Shown here: in pieces, positions 44,738-55,447 of the stretch
How positions within the stretch are numbered: the stretch's first letter is position 1
Layout: every line of letters begins with the position of its first letter
From: Anaspis maculata
Taxonomy: Eukaryota; Arthropoda; Insecta; Coleoptera; Scraptiidae
DNA length: 64,000 nucleotides
Assembly: GCA_949128115.1 (NCBI GenBank)
Contig: OX421966.1
Span: forward strand, 32,443,042 to 32,507,041
Direction of reading: 5' to 3'
Notes under the pieces: model-generated
The model's database searches: none
What the model was told of the DNA's origin: nothing
What the model saw: only the letters and a program-made list of their open reading frames with translations
Position numbers and translations under genes: made by a program

Positions 44738-45885
44738 TAGTACAGGAAAAATAGTAAAAAAATTGGCCAAACCTCGGAAAAAATATGGACGTCCTGAAAA
44801 TTTGATATTCTGTTCAGAATTAACTGCTCTAAAACATATCCAAAATCGCCAAAAATCGGCGCGTCGTCAACTACTGACCAGAACACTACAGCATGCACCT
44901 TTCAATGAAAATAGCTTAAACTATTGAAGAAATAACAACTCATCTCTGGGAATTTGATGATCTGTGCAGAATTGAATTCCCTATAACATAAACAAAGCCA
45001 ACATGAATCGCACTGCTGGGTTTTGAGTTATTTGAGGGGAAAGGTGACAGTTCATAAAGTACGAATCTTGACAAAATGTTATCCTCCTCCTCGAATAACT
45101 CAAAATCCTGCGGTGCGATTGATGGCGATTTTGTTTATGTTATAGGGAATTCAGTTCTGCACAAATCCTCGAATTTTCAAAGATAAGTTATTAGTTTTTC
45201 AATAGTTTGTGCTACTTTCATTTGAAGGTGCATGCTGTCGTGTTCTGGTCAGTAGTAGAAGCGGCGCCGGGCCGATTCAAGTTCAAATCGATTTTTTAAA
45301 CTCGAGAAACAAAGTCAAACATCGAGTAGATGATTTTCGTGAAGAATACACTTCAATTCAATGGCCCTTGAAATTTTTTCAAAGATGAACACCTCTAGCA
45401 GTGAACAAAAAAATCGTCAAAATTTTCAAAAAAAAAAAACAAGTTTTTTCAAGTCAACTTGTTCAAACTTGTTTTCATCCAAATTAACACATCGGATTCG
45501 AGTTCAGGAGATTGAATATAGTCGGAAAAGATACCAAACTTGTCGTAATCGGTCCTACATGGCCAGAAAAGCCAAATGGACCACCTAGCAGGACTTCGCC
45601 CCCCAAGACCCCCCTTCAACAGTGATCGACATTTTTTGTTCCAAAATGGTATCAACGGGATATGATGCGTCGAATTATAACGTATTTGCTTCCAATGGAT
45701 TGACGGGTTCCATCCCCTCTATTTTAAGTTGCAATTTTTTACCCCCCCCTCCAATAACTCAAAACCCCCGGGTGCGATTTTTGGCGATTTTGGATATGTT
45801 GTAGAGCACTCAATTCTGAACAGAATATCAAATTTTCAGGACGTCCATATTTATTCCGAGGTTAAAATCTATCTTTCTTGTACTA
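44738..45885. mobile_element. Fold-back element inserted in Penelope-like RT (TSD TAT)
   Basis: The ends TAGTACAGGAAAAATAG and CTATCTTTCTTGTACTA are inverted copies. TAT flanks both sides (44735-44737, 45886-45888). Outer arms share GGACGTCCTGAAAATTTG-type sequence; inner arms (about 44845-45040 and 45075-45270) share CTGACCAGAACAC and GCATGCACCTTTCA with complements, centred near 45058. Removing it brings the two halves of the Penelope-like reverse transcriptase together at the expected motif, which confirms the boundaries. Confidence 0.85.
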
Positions 45886-46209
45886 TATTTGCAACCTTCG
45901 GGTTTGAGCATGTGTTCTCCTTTGTCCCCTTTCTTGGGGGAAGTTTTCATGGCCCATTTAAAGAAGATATACATTTCCACTTCCTCCTTTTTCCAAAAGG
46001 TTGTTATTTGGCATAGATATGTCAATGACGTCATTTGCTTGTTTCGAGGTGGTGCTCATGACTTGGATTTGTTCTTGAGTTTCCTTAATAGTATTCACAG
46101 TAACATCACTTTCACTGTTGAAAAGAGCGTAAACAATGTCATTGCTTTCATGGATTGGAGACTCTCCATTTTGAATTCCAAACATTGCTTCTCCATCTAT
46201 AGGAAGTAG
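45886..46209 (+). pseudogene. Penelope-like element, catalytic RT portion
   Basis: The frame reads QPSGLSMCSPLSPFLGEVFM and later WHRYVNDVICLFRGG, then LDLFLSFLNSIHSNITFTVE. These correspond to the GxxMGSPLSP block, the catalytic YVDD region and the NSIHxxIxFTxE block of Penelope-like reverse transcriptases. Here MGSP has become MCSP and YVDD is YVND (46018-46029), so a catalytic Asp is lost. The copy ends at about 46209 with no GIY-YIG domain. Confidence 0.85.
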
Positions 46210-46330
46210 TGTGGCGGTTAGTAAGAACCACCTTGCATTTCGTGATAAAAGCATGAAATTTGGCACATACGCTCTACACACTGTCCTTTACTATTAACGA
46301 GGCGGACCCACGATGGAACCGCCGTGAACA

Positions 46331-46827
46331 CTGCCCCCCTCTTGAGCCTGTTCGTCCCAAATAGGCACATCGTTACTCCCGCAGTAACGTGCAAGGCGAT
46401 CAACGTGGACAACTTCCATCTTGGCTCTCGGGGCTCGCTGGATTCTGTACACGACACCATTGATCTACCGTGTACGGTCTTTCCCACGACGGATGCAACT
46501 TCGGAGACCTTCCCTTCTTGCGTTGAGGATTGTACAACCAGACCAGGTCACCTGCTTGAAATTCCGTGAAGTTCGCCTCCAAGTCGTAACGGGTCTTCAT
46601 TCGGTCGGTCGCGATTCGAATCCGGTTCCGAACAAACTCGTGGATGTCACAGATTCTTTGCCTCAGGTCGTCAACATATTCGGGCATGTCTTTAGGATCA
46701 TTCTCCGGCGTGCCAAATTGCAAATCGCAGGGGAGGCGAACCTCTCGGCCAAAAAGAACACGTGCTGATGTTTCCCCTGTGGTGTCGTGAATGGCAGCGC
46801 GATATGCGATTAGGAATATTGGCAGGT
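46331..46827 (-). pseudogene. Gypsy pol, integrase C-terminal part
   Basis: On the - strand, entering from 46827, the frame shows the end of the integrase core (IAYRAAIHDTTG and FGREVRLPCD), then DLRQRICDIHEFVRNRI and the chromatin-proximal GPY/F-like module DLVWLYNPQRKKGRSPKL...WERPY, followed by the HxDRL tail region. A polypurine tract (complement of CTGCCCCCCT, 46331-46340) precedes only a short LTR-like stub. The 5' continuation is displaced to 49256 by a 2.4-kb insertion. The tail contains frame changes. Confidence 0.85.
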
Positions 46828-49255
46828 TGTAACGGTTGAAATAGGTGGAAGGTGTGAGCTAACAGGTTGCAGTCGATATTGAAAACAACAACACGACAAG
46901 AAATACAAGATAAAAGGATTCCGTTTCTTTTCACTCTTGCTCGCCATTTTGTAAAAGTCACGACGTTCTGAATTTTGGAGCATAAATTACCGTTCACCGC
47001 CGGAAGTTTTGATTGTTTTCTTTCATCTCGAATTTGTGCGAGGATCTTGGTGCCGGTAAACGCAACACGTGAAGTTTTGTGCTGTTCCGTGTACCTAACT
47101 GGCGTGGGTGCATCCGCAATGGAATTTCCAAAAGAACGTGGCGCGGACCCTTTCTATACGAAAGACATGACTTTTCTTTTCTTCTCTATTCTTTCTCTAC
47201 TTCTCCATACTTATTTTAGGATCTTCCTTTCCCATTCTTCGCTTAATGTTACTATCAACTACGCCATCTGTACTGCCACTCGTGCAATAATTGTACCATC
47301 TTTATTGGCGACTTTTGCTGCAACAATCAGCATTCTTCACTTCGTCTACTTTCATCTTCATCTCCTGTCAACTTCGCCCTGGGTTCCTGAAGTTGATGAA
47401 ACGTGCCAGGACTAACTATAGCCACTTTGGACCTCTAAGGACATCACCTGGACTAACAGCCGATCCTGGATGCTGTACACTCGTGGACCAGGTCGTATGA
47501 CTTTTCTTTGGCACTGTGCCTTCCCTCTCTTTACCCCTTAGCGTAGTTCTTTGCCCTGTAGACCGTCAACATCATTTTACCCCCAGGTCTAGGACAAAGC
47601 GCTTTGTACAACCCGTGGTTTTACCATTGCGTGGGAAATTCGGGTGCAGTGAACGACCTGAGGCTTGGTGTCAAAGCAGGGCAGTGTTGGGGAATTGTTT
47701 GGGCCCCCTGCGGGACGTGTAGTAGACAGAGACGCGGTATCTGCCTGCCAGTGATTCTGAATATCACGACGGTTTCCAAATAACATTTTGGTTCCTCTGT
47801 CGCCTTGTAATGAATTCCCGCGGTACCGCCAGTGCTCCGGCGAGCGCATCGGGTGGGGAGGTGCACTCGCGCAGCGAGCGCGCATCTCTCCCACCACCGA
47901 CCGCGTCCATATAACGGCGCACACGGCCACCGGACGGCCAGTCTCGTGTTGGCTTCGCTCCGCAAGGAACTCAGCTAAGACTACGACTCCGCCTAAACGT
48001 GCTGGTGGTAAACCGCACAGGCTCTCCTCTCCATAGCGCCTAGACGTGCTGGTGACGAACCGCACAGGCTCTCCTCTCCATAGCGCCTAGACGTGCTGGT
48101 GACGAACCGCACAGGCTCTCCTCTCCATAGCGCCACGACGTGCTGGTGACGAACCGCACAGGCTCTCTTTTCCTCCCGATTCGCCCAACGTGCCTGGTGT
48201 CAAACCACACGGGCTCTCCTCCGACTGACCCAACGTGCCTGGTGCATAACCACACGGGTCTTTCCTCTCGATTCGCCCAACGTGCCTGGTGTCAAACCAC
48301 ACAGGCTCTCCTCCGACTGACCCAACGTGCCTGGTGCATAACCACACGGGTCTTTCCTCTCGATTCGCCCAACGTGCCTGGTGTCAAACCACACGGGCTC
48401 TCCTCCGACTGACCCAACGTGCCTGGTGCATAACCACACGGGTCTTTCCTCTCGATTCGCCCAACGTGCTTGGTGTCAAACCACACGGGCTCTCCTCCGA
48501 CTGACCCAACGTGCCTGATGCATAACCACACGGGTCTTTCCTTCCGATTCGCCCAACGTGCCTGGTGTCAAACCGCACGGGCTCTCCTCCATACGCACAC
48601 GTCCAAGCGCGCCAAGCCTACACAGACTCGTGCAACGTTTTCGCTAACAAATCTCTTTGTCCTCGTGCCGTCATCTACGACCCCCGACTCTCGAGCAGGA
48701 ATCTACGATCGCTCCCCCCCTTTTATTTTTTAAATAAAAGAATCTACAGACCCTCGTCTTTTCATTTTCCACGTTTTTAACAAAACGTGGTGGCGCCTGA
48801 GCATCTAACCGACCCCCTACCCTCGACTAGGTCGAGGAGAGTGCACGCTACCCAAGCAGTAGCATCACAGCCTTACATTATTTACATTATTTTGATAAAT
48901 TGTGTCCATTTTAAGTGATTTCTATTATCTACAGTTAATGTTATCAAAGCCTTTCTCTTTCTTGAATACAATATTTAACTTTGAAGAAAATTACGTGCAC
49001 GTTTTCAAAATACCTACTTGAAAGTTACCATAAGCCTAGCTCGCCCTCGGTAATTATTTTCAAGATTTCTTTCGTTAACTTGCGGGTACTGTTCCAAATC
49101 TTGTGGCGCTCAAGTCCATCTTACCGTGAACCCTCCCCAAAGCACCCTCTGGTTAGCCAGGAGGACAGTACTCGCAGAGAGTAGCAAGGTTGCTAGTGTT
49201 TTTTTTTTGGTGTAGCCACAAGTGAAATTCTTAACGGCCGTTTTGGACCGTTACA
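46828..49255. mobile_element. 2.4-kb TG...CA element inserted in Gypsy integrase (TSD AGGT)
   Basis: The ends are TGTAACGGTTG and GGACCGTTACA, perfect for the first nine bases inverted. AGGT occurs on both sides (46824-46827 and 49256-49259), and excising one AGGT copy with the insert restores a continuous integrase order. TG...CA ends with a 4-bp duplication point to an LTR, so this is probably a very long solo LTR of another retroelement family. It carries a tandem-repeat block and an AATAAA near 48733, but no domain-bearing ORF. A decayed small complete element is the alternative. Confidence 0.8.
48003..48600 (+). repeat. Satellite block: 92-bp unit made of two 46-bp half-units
   Basis: GATTCGCCCAACGTG recurs at 48178, 48270, 48362, 48454 and 48546, exactly 92 bp apart. 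Each unit holds two related halves (CCCAACGTGCCTGGTGTCAA and CCCAACGTGCCTGGTGCATA). Upstream (48037-48170) a third variant with CTAGACGTGCTGGTGACGAA repeats at about 47 bp. Neighbouring copies are nearly identical, indicating recent amplification. Because 92 is not a multiple of 3, the open frames on both strands are a by-product of the repeat. Confidence 0.92.
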
Positions 49256-50955
49256 AGGTGACGATCCCAGTCTCGCTGATGCTCGTCAGCAACCTTCGAC
49301 AGGTGCTGCTCCATCGTCCTGTTGAACCGTTCAACCATTCCGTCGGACCGTGGGCGAAGAGGCGTCGTCCTGGTCTTCTGTTTCCCGAGTACAGTACAGA
49401 TATCTTGGAACACGTTGAATTCGAAGTTTCCTTCCTGGTCTGAGTGTAAACCCAGAGGTACTCCGAAGCGGCTAATCAGATTGTCTACTAGCACCCTTGC
49501 CACTGTAGAAACCTCTTGGTTGGGTAGGGCTTTCGCTTCCGGCCACTTGCTGAAGTAGTCCATGGCAACCAGGATGTATTTGTTGCCATCTTCCGTTGTC
49601 GGGAACGGGCCAGCCACATCGATCGCGATGCGTTCAAAAGGCACTCCAACATTGTGAGTCTTCAGCTCCCCTCGGCGGCGAGTTCTTGGTTCTTAGCTGA
49701 CCGCACAAACCTCGCACTGGCGACACCATGTTTCCACGTCGTTCCGGCAGTTCACCCAGTAGAACCGCTCGCGCACCTTGGCCAACATCTTGTTCACCCC
49801 AAGGTGCCCTTCAGTGACGCCATCGTGCATCTTCTTCAGGACCTCTCTCACTCTCTGCTTGGGAAGCACCAATTGAACCATCTCCTTCTTCCCATCAGGA
49901 CCCTCCGTAACTCTCTTCAGCAGCCCATTCTCTATCCTCAGAGAATTCCACTGACCCCAAAGAGCCTTGAATTCGGGCCCTTCACCAGAAATATTGACCC
50001 ACTCTGGTCTGTCCTGGCCAAGTTCCTTTCTTTCAGCAAGTGAACCGATGGCTGGGTTCTCACGCCCCTCCTTCCTTAGCTCAGCCGTAGTCCAATTTTT
50101 CGGGGTTTCGACAACGATTGCCTTGACTTCGACGTTCCCATTCTGCTGATCTACCCTCTTGCAGTGCTTACAGTCCTCGTTGCATGGTCTTCGAGAAAGA
50201 GCATCCGCGTTGCCAATTGCCATGACTTCTTCCAGGGCGATGTTGGACCTTGAAGTCATACTGTTGCAGTGTTAGTCATTTAAGGGCAGCGTGGTCAGTC
50301 CTCACCAAAAATTTCCGCCCATAGAGGTACTGGTGAAAGTGATCGACAGCTTTCACTATGGCCAGTAGCTCCCTACGCGTCACGCAGTAGTTTCTTTCAG
50401 GCTTGGACAACACCTTGCTGTGGTACTCCACTACTCGCTCTTGGCCCTGCTGGTGTTGTGACAGCACTGCTCCAATTCTGCTGTTGCTGGCATCAGTGTC
50501 CAAGTTGTACTGTCCTTGTGGAAGAGGGTATGCCAGAATAGGACTCGAGCACAATGCAACCTTCAGAGTCTTGAATGAGTTTTCACATTCCTTGGTCCAC
50601 AGGAATGGCGCGCGGTCTTCAATCAGTTTGTGTAAGGGCTTAGCAATGTCAGCGAACTTCTCCACAAATCGTCTGTAGTAGATGCATAAGCCCAAGAAAC
50701 TTTTGACTTCATGCTGATTTCTTGGTCGCGGCCATTCTCGGACGGCATGCAGTTTCGCTGGATCGGTTTCGATTTCTACCGACGACACAACGTGCACTAA
50801 AAATTTGAGTTGCTTCTGGAAGAGCACGCATTTCTTTGGATTGAGCTTGAGATGTGCACCTCGAAGACGTCGAAATACCTCCCGGAGGTTCTTCAGGTGC
50901 TCCTCGAATGTTCGACCGATGACCATTACGTCGTCGAGGTAGACTAGGCAAGTTT
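49256..50955 (-). pseudogene. Ty3/Gypsy pol: RT end, RNase H, integrase
   Basis: Read on the - strand from 50955, the copy starts abruptly just before the intact RT catalytic YLDD (50941-50930). It continues through the connection (SFLGLCIYYRRFVEKF), RNase H (LDTDASNSRIGAVLSQ, ending NADALSRRP), the integrase zinc-binding region (GHLGVNKM, later CRQCEVC) and the integrase core with its three acidic residues (AIDVAGP, LHSDQEGN, MVERFNRT). A stop near 50274 and a frame change near 50212 break RNase H, and another stop lies between zinc finger and core (near 49693). gag, protease and most of RT are missing. It joins to 46827 across the AGGT insertion. Confidence 0.9.
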
Positions 50956-50969
50956 CAAATATTCAGGCA

Positions 50970-52440
50970 TTGTGTTCAAGTCTAAAGATAACTTTATCTT
51001 GCTGTTTTTTTTTGCCTTTTTGTTTGATTTTTAATTTTATAACTTTGTACATCTCTTGACGAGCATATTAAAATATAAAATATTAAAATAACATAAAATT
51101 TAATTATTGTAAGTAGAATATTAATCAATGTTCTTGTTCCCTTTATAAGTTTGATCTTTGTAGGTTTTTGATAATGACCTAGAGCAAGGTCGAAACTTAA
51201 GAAAACGAAGATAAAATTTGATTGTTTCGTTTTTATTGTGGAGAGACAACTGAAAACTTACCATTATTATTAATATTGGTACCTATCCTTCCTTTTCGTA
51301 TCAGATTTATTTGAAACAGCGCCGGTTCATGTCAGGTACCTACTGTGAATTTGAACAAGAATGAAATGTGTGCGGTGCCATCATGAATAAAACTTTAACA
51401 GTAAAGAAAATTTAGGTATAGGCATTACGTGTACAGGTAATGAACGCAGCGATGTACTGTTCCACAAACGTTGATTTGTCACACAACTTCTGCGATTAAT
51501 AATTCTAACACAAAGATGTGCAATTCTTCCCAACAACTTTGCAATTATAATCCCAGGACTAGTAGGTGGTGGGTGCACCCAGATGTTAGAGCCGGCTCGC
51601 AAGAATATCGTGAAATATTACCAGCGGAAGCATTGCAATAATTGCGCTAAGCAACTGAACAACTGTTTAAGAAAGTGGAAATTTACGAGTTTTGTTTTGT
51701 AAGTGGCTCGCGAAAATGAAGTTTCCTCACCTGGTGTATGTGCTTCCGACTACTAAGTAGTATTATATCCATTTCCCAAATTGCTTATACTCCGGAATCT
51801 GTGAATCTGGATTCAAAGCCTGCAGGTAAGTGCATGTTCATATTCTGAGCAGTGGATATAGCATAGCAGTTTTAGTATATATTTCACTCGAAACTGACAG
51901 GTAAAGTATCCATTACAAGCGTTCTTTGACGCAGGGAAGCAAGATTTCCTTGCCTAGGACGGACGGTGAGGTATTCACAGGGCACAATTGGGAATTGGGC
52001 TTTTACGTTTGAAATCTTCAGTTCATGACAAAGATATTGCTTAATTTTATTCCACTGACTGTTCAAATTATAAGTACGGTACAGAGTTTAGGTACTTGGG
52101 GGGTGAAAATTTTATATTATAGGCGTTATACATAAATACGCCAGGAAATGTGTTCGCAGGACTCGCAACGCTCTTTACTTACCCTGTAGAGATTCCCTTT
52201 TTTGTCTGCTAACCTAATCTACTATCACATAACGACTTTTTGTTTATGCAAAAATGTGAATAATTTATCCTGGCTATCCCAAATGACGGCAACAGTGATC
52301 AAAAATCAGGCCAACAAGTACCGTCAGGAGCAAAATACTGCATACATCAAAATTTTTGTCATTAGAAAAGAAGCGACAAGGTCTTGCTTCATTGCAGTTA
52401 TGGCCTAATAGAATAAGAGGCTTGTTCCTGACTTCATGGT
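50970..52440. other. Non-coding sequence, no gene recognised
   Basis: AT-rich. The only structured piece noticed is the hammerhead-like relic at 51167-51211. Frames such as 51381-51602 and 51884-52066 have no motifs. Confidence 0.4.
51167..51211 (+). ncRNA. Hammerhead-like relic
   Basis: TTGATAATGACCT, then AGAGCA, AGGTC, GAAA and the palindrome CTTAAG follow the hammerhead order (CTGATGA, stem II GACCT/AGGTC, GAAA, stem III). Two changes hit the catalytic box, so activity is not expected. Confidence 0.3.
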
Positions 52441-52492
52441 GAATGTACCACGTACGATCTTTTTTTGAATGTACCACGTACGATCTTTTTTT
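52441..52492 (+). repeat. 26-bp tandem duplication
   Basis: GAATGTACCACGTACGATCT plus a T-run is repeated twice, starting at 52441 and 52467. Confidence 0.9.
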
Positions 52493-53243
52493 AGGCTATG
52501 TCACATTTTTTGGAGTTACAAAAATGTGGATGTATGTAATACAGTGCTCCTGATAGTACCTACTTACCTACCAGGTATGATTTATTGTTGGCCTTCAGTG
52601 TTTTTGCATTTTTCATTGTCTTATAATCATTATTGATGCCCTGATATCCAATTGCATCACACATTGGAAGGATGTTTTTTTTTTTAAATCTGAACATTTA
52701 AAAATTTGTTGTGGCAACACAATACTTTCTCAGCCAGTATACTGAAAAACTGAAAAAAGACAACATAACAGGTTTAGTATCCTGAGAGACAAACTTGAAT
52801 CTGGCTACAGTCATCAGAAAGAACTATGGCTCAAGTCTCAGGGGGCTGCAGGGCTTGGACATAAAAAAATGTTGTTGTATGCGGAACCAGCAGGTAGGTA
52901 CTACCGTGTTTGCGATCGTAATGTTGCACAAGGATTCGTTAGAAGGTAGTCTGAATTGTGTCACCCTCTTCAGAAGCTACCGCTTATCCTCCTTCACAAC
53001 AGCGGATTGTCGTTTCAAGTCCTGGTGACTGCACCAGCAAAGGTGGAATACACACGGGATAGCTTTACGAATTGTTTCTTGTCAGACCACAGTGGCAGAT
53101 CTGTTGAAGAAATGGCTGGTCGCGGTTCCACGACTCATAGTTTGTGCTGAAGCCTGGTATCACTTTCTTCGACAACGTTCCTACTATTGGTCTATAGATC
53201 AGGTTTCGTTTCCCTAGTGATTAGTGATGAAATCAATAAAAAG
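52493..53243. other. Non-coding sequence, no gene recognised
   Basis: No exon or repeat supported up to the hairpin repeat that borders the Jockey-like element. Confidence 0.35.
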
Positions 53244-53286
53244 TACCGTATGCTCAAAAACTTTCCTTCTCTAGGCAGGCTGTGGT
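53244..53286 (+). repeat. Hairpin repeat, truncated copy B
   Basis: TACCGTATGCTCAAAAACTT continuing to AGGCAGGCTGTGG is the first 43 bp of the repeat at 5302-5396; it then passes into the Jockey-like coding sequence. Confidence 0.75.
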
Positions 53287-54391
53287 CACGGGAGCTATGT
53301 TCACCACTCCTACAGCAGCGATGGAGGTTTTACTGGACCTACTTCCACTGCACAAACAAGTAGAAAAAGAAGGACTAGTGAGTGCTCCCAGAATAAGACC
53401 CAAAAACCTAAGAAGAGGACACTTGAAAGTATTGGACTCAATAAGGAAGCAGTTCCTCACGAACCCAAGGGATTTCATGCCAGTTGAGTACGACTTCGGG
53501 GCTACCTATGAAGTGGTCGTAAATGACCGCCAGGAAAGCGCTCGGAGGGTGGCCCGGCTGCAGAAAAACAACATGATCTGGTACACAGACGGATCCGTAA
53601 GAGAGGAAGGAGCCGGGATAGGCATAGAAATTGCCAGAAATATAAGGAATCACTGCCTGTGGGGAGGTTTCTGTCCACTCTACAAACCGAATTACTGGCG
53701 GTGGAGAAGTGTGCCCAGGTATGCCTATCCAGATAGTACAAAGGAGCTAGAATTTGTATTGCCACAGACAGCCAGGCGGCTTTAAGGCACTTGGAGGCCT
53801 ATGACTGTAAGTGAAAAACCACCTGGAACTGCAAAAAATCACTCATACAGCTGGCCGAGAGCAACAAACTCACTTTGATGTGGGTACCTGACCACCAGGG
53901 TATCGATGGAAACGAAGAAGCGGATGCCCTCGCGAAAAAAGGAGCTCAAACAACATTTATTGGACCGGAGCCCACATGTGGGATGTCGTCATCCCTAATA
54001 AGGGAAGAAGTCGATAAATGGGAGAATAGGCAGATGGAGGGCTACTGGAAGAGCGTTTCAGGCCAACGACAAGCCAAACAGCTCCAAAACAAAGACGGAG
54101 CTCATCCTATCGCTCTCTAAAAACAAAATAAGACTACTCACGGGTCTACTCACTGGACATTGCGAAGTGAGATACCACCTGCAGAAAATGGGCAAGGAAA
54201 ACTCACCAATTTGCAGGCTTTGTGCATCGGTAGATGAAACCACCGTGCACTTACTCCGCGAGTGCGAAGCACGGGCACAGAAAAGACTTACGCTGCTGGG
54301 AGGTGTGAAACTGACACCCGCAGACATCAGAGGTAAGTCTCCCAAGGAAATCATCCGATTCGGTGAAGAGGTAGATTTCCTGGGACATTAA
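53287..54391 (+). pseudogene. Jockey-like non-LTR retrotransposon, 3' part of ORF2
   Basis: The first frame (to about 53785) reads TTPTAAMEVLLDLLPLHKQV, the conserved segment between reverse transcriptase and RNase H in Jockey-group elements. It then has MIWYTDGSVREEGAGIGIE, the first RNase H catalytic block. A shifted frame (53875-54120) gives LMWVPDHQGIDGNEEADALA, the last RNase H block. A further shift (54167-54391) gives CRLCASVDETTVHLLRECEA, the terminal C-x2-C-x8-H-x4-C zinc motif. Two frameshifts and a stop make it inactive. The reverse transcriptase is missing because of 5' truncation, typical for this class. Confidence 0.88.
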
Positions 54392-54461
54392 ATAGAAGCA
54401 TGGTCACCCACAAAAGATCTTATAGGTCGCAGTGCAGAAAGGATCCTCCGAGACCAAACGA

Positions 54462-54490
54462 CCACCTCTAATCTACAATCTACAATCTAT
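54462..54490 (+). repeat. Retroelement 3' tail, (AATCTAC)n
   Basis: CTAATCTACAATCTACAATCTA forms a short tandem tail ending the Jockey-like copy, a usual alternative to poly(A) in some non-LTR elements. The next base begins the inverted hairpin repeat. Confidence 0.7.
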
Positions 54491-54579
54491 AGGCTGTGGT
54501 CTGGTCATTGACAGACAAACGAGGCTGATTTTGGCGAGGCCACAGCCTGCTTAGAGGAGGAAAGTTTTTGATCATACGG
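54491..54579 (-). repeat. Hairpin repeat, inverted copy C
   Basis: A full copy of the 5302-5396 repeat in opposite orientation (its + strand ends AAAGTTTTTGATCATACGG). AGGCTGTGG and CCACAGCCT within it pair perfectly. With copy B it brackets the retroelement in inverted orientation. Confidence 0.8.
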
Positions 54580-55310
54580 CATGTGATCAATGGAAAATTT
54601 CAATAATGCAATGTTCGTAGGTACCTTAAAATCTTTTCTACTCTAAACTTCTCCACAAAATTGCTTGAACTTAATTCAGGGTCCAAACTACGTGCGTCTA
54701 CCAAATTTCAAGTCCATATTATCAATATTTTTTAGCTTTGCGAAGAAAACCAAGATCCAATATACACCTGAAGACCTTCTGGTGAATGAAATTCAACCAG
54801 AATCTACTCAGCTCATTTCAAGATAAAACTATGTTTGCATATGAAATTTCAAGTTGCGCGCGCACATCTCACAAACTCACTTCGAAAACCAAGGCAACAA
54901 CCAACTTACAGGGAGTACAGGGACGTTCCGCTCTTCGTTGATCTATATAGACTCAAAAACCGTTTTCCTATTATCAGATTCCAGTGCCGAGGCCGAGGCA
55001 TTGCGTTGATTCCTTGAGCCGGTCCTTAACTGTTCAACGTGTTGTCAGCTGATACCGGTCGGTATGTCTGATATGGTTTTCATTTGAACTTTTTTCACGT
55101 TTATTCAACGTCGGCCTATTTTCGCAACGAGGCTAAGCACCTACGCCGGTGAATGTTCTCGTCCACTAGGTTGGTGGAAACTTTTCAACGACCACCAACA
55201 TCGCATGGGGTCTGCACCATCGTTAGTATTTTATGTGCCATGTGACTTGCATTCAGCAGGCATTTCAACTAAATCAAGGAGCTTGTTTTCGAGGCGGAAA
55301 TTCGACCGTC
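54580..55310. other. Non-coding sequence, no gene recognised
   Basis: No exon or repeat could be supported. Confidence 0.35.
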
Positions 55311-55311
55311 C

Positions 55312-55392
55312 CTGGTGGAGATCGAGCCCACGATCTCTGGCATGGCAGTCGGACGCGCTGACCACCACACCACGAGCTCCTCACAGGTTGTC
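55312..55392 (-). mobile_element. tRNA-like SINE or tRNA pseudogene
   Basis: On the - strand GTGGTGGTCAGCGCGTCCGA resembles a tRNA D-arm/A-box, and GTGGGCTCGATCTCCAC forms a T-arm with a 5-bp stem and CTCGATC loop (B-box). The 3' CAGGGAC has no complementary 5' acceptor strand, so this is not a functional tRNA. Confidence 0.5.
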
Positions 55393-55447
55393 CCCATTGG
55401 AACTTAATCTACGTTATTGCTAGGTAGGTAGCTGTTTAGTGGCGTCG

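Noticed and set aside
46210..46330. Full LTR downstream of the Gypsy polypurine tract
   Set aside because: Only a short stub resembles the LTR start (TGTTCACGGCGG); the rest could not be aligned with the LTR family by eye.
46975..47415. 146-codon frame with hydrophobic stretches as a membrane protein
   Set aside because: It lies inside the TG...CA insertion, in T-rich sequence that mimics membrane segments. There is no family motif.
48003..48600. Several overlapping open frames on both strands within the tandem array (for example peptides with repeated CGYAPGTLG or RRHVG-like units)
   Set aside because: They follow from the repeat sequence lacking stops. The 92-bp period is not a multiple of three and there is no consistent frame, promoter or start.
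48003..48600. CRISPR array
   Set aside because: The repeats are contiguous with no unique spacers, in eukaryotic DNA inside a mobile element.
55312..55392. Functional tRNA gene on the - strand
   Set aside because: D- and T-arm-like parts exist, but no acceptor stem can be formed.
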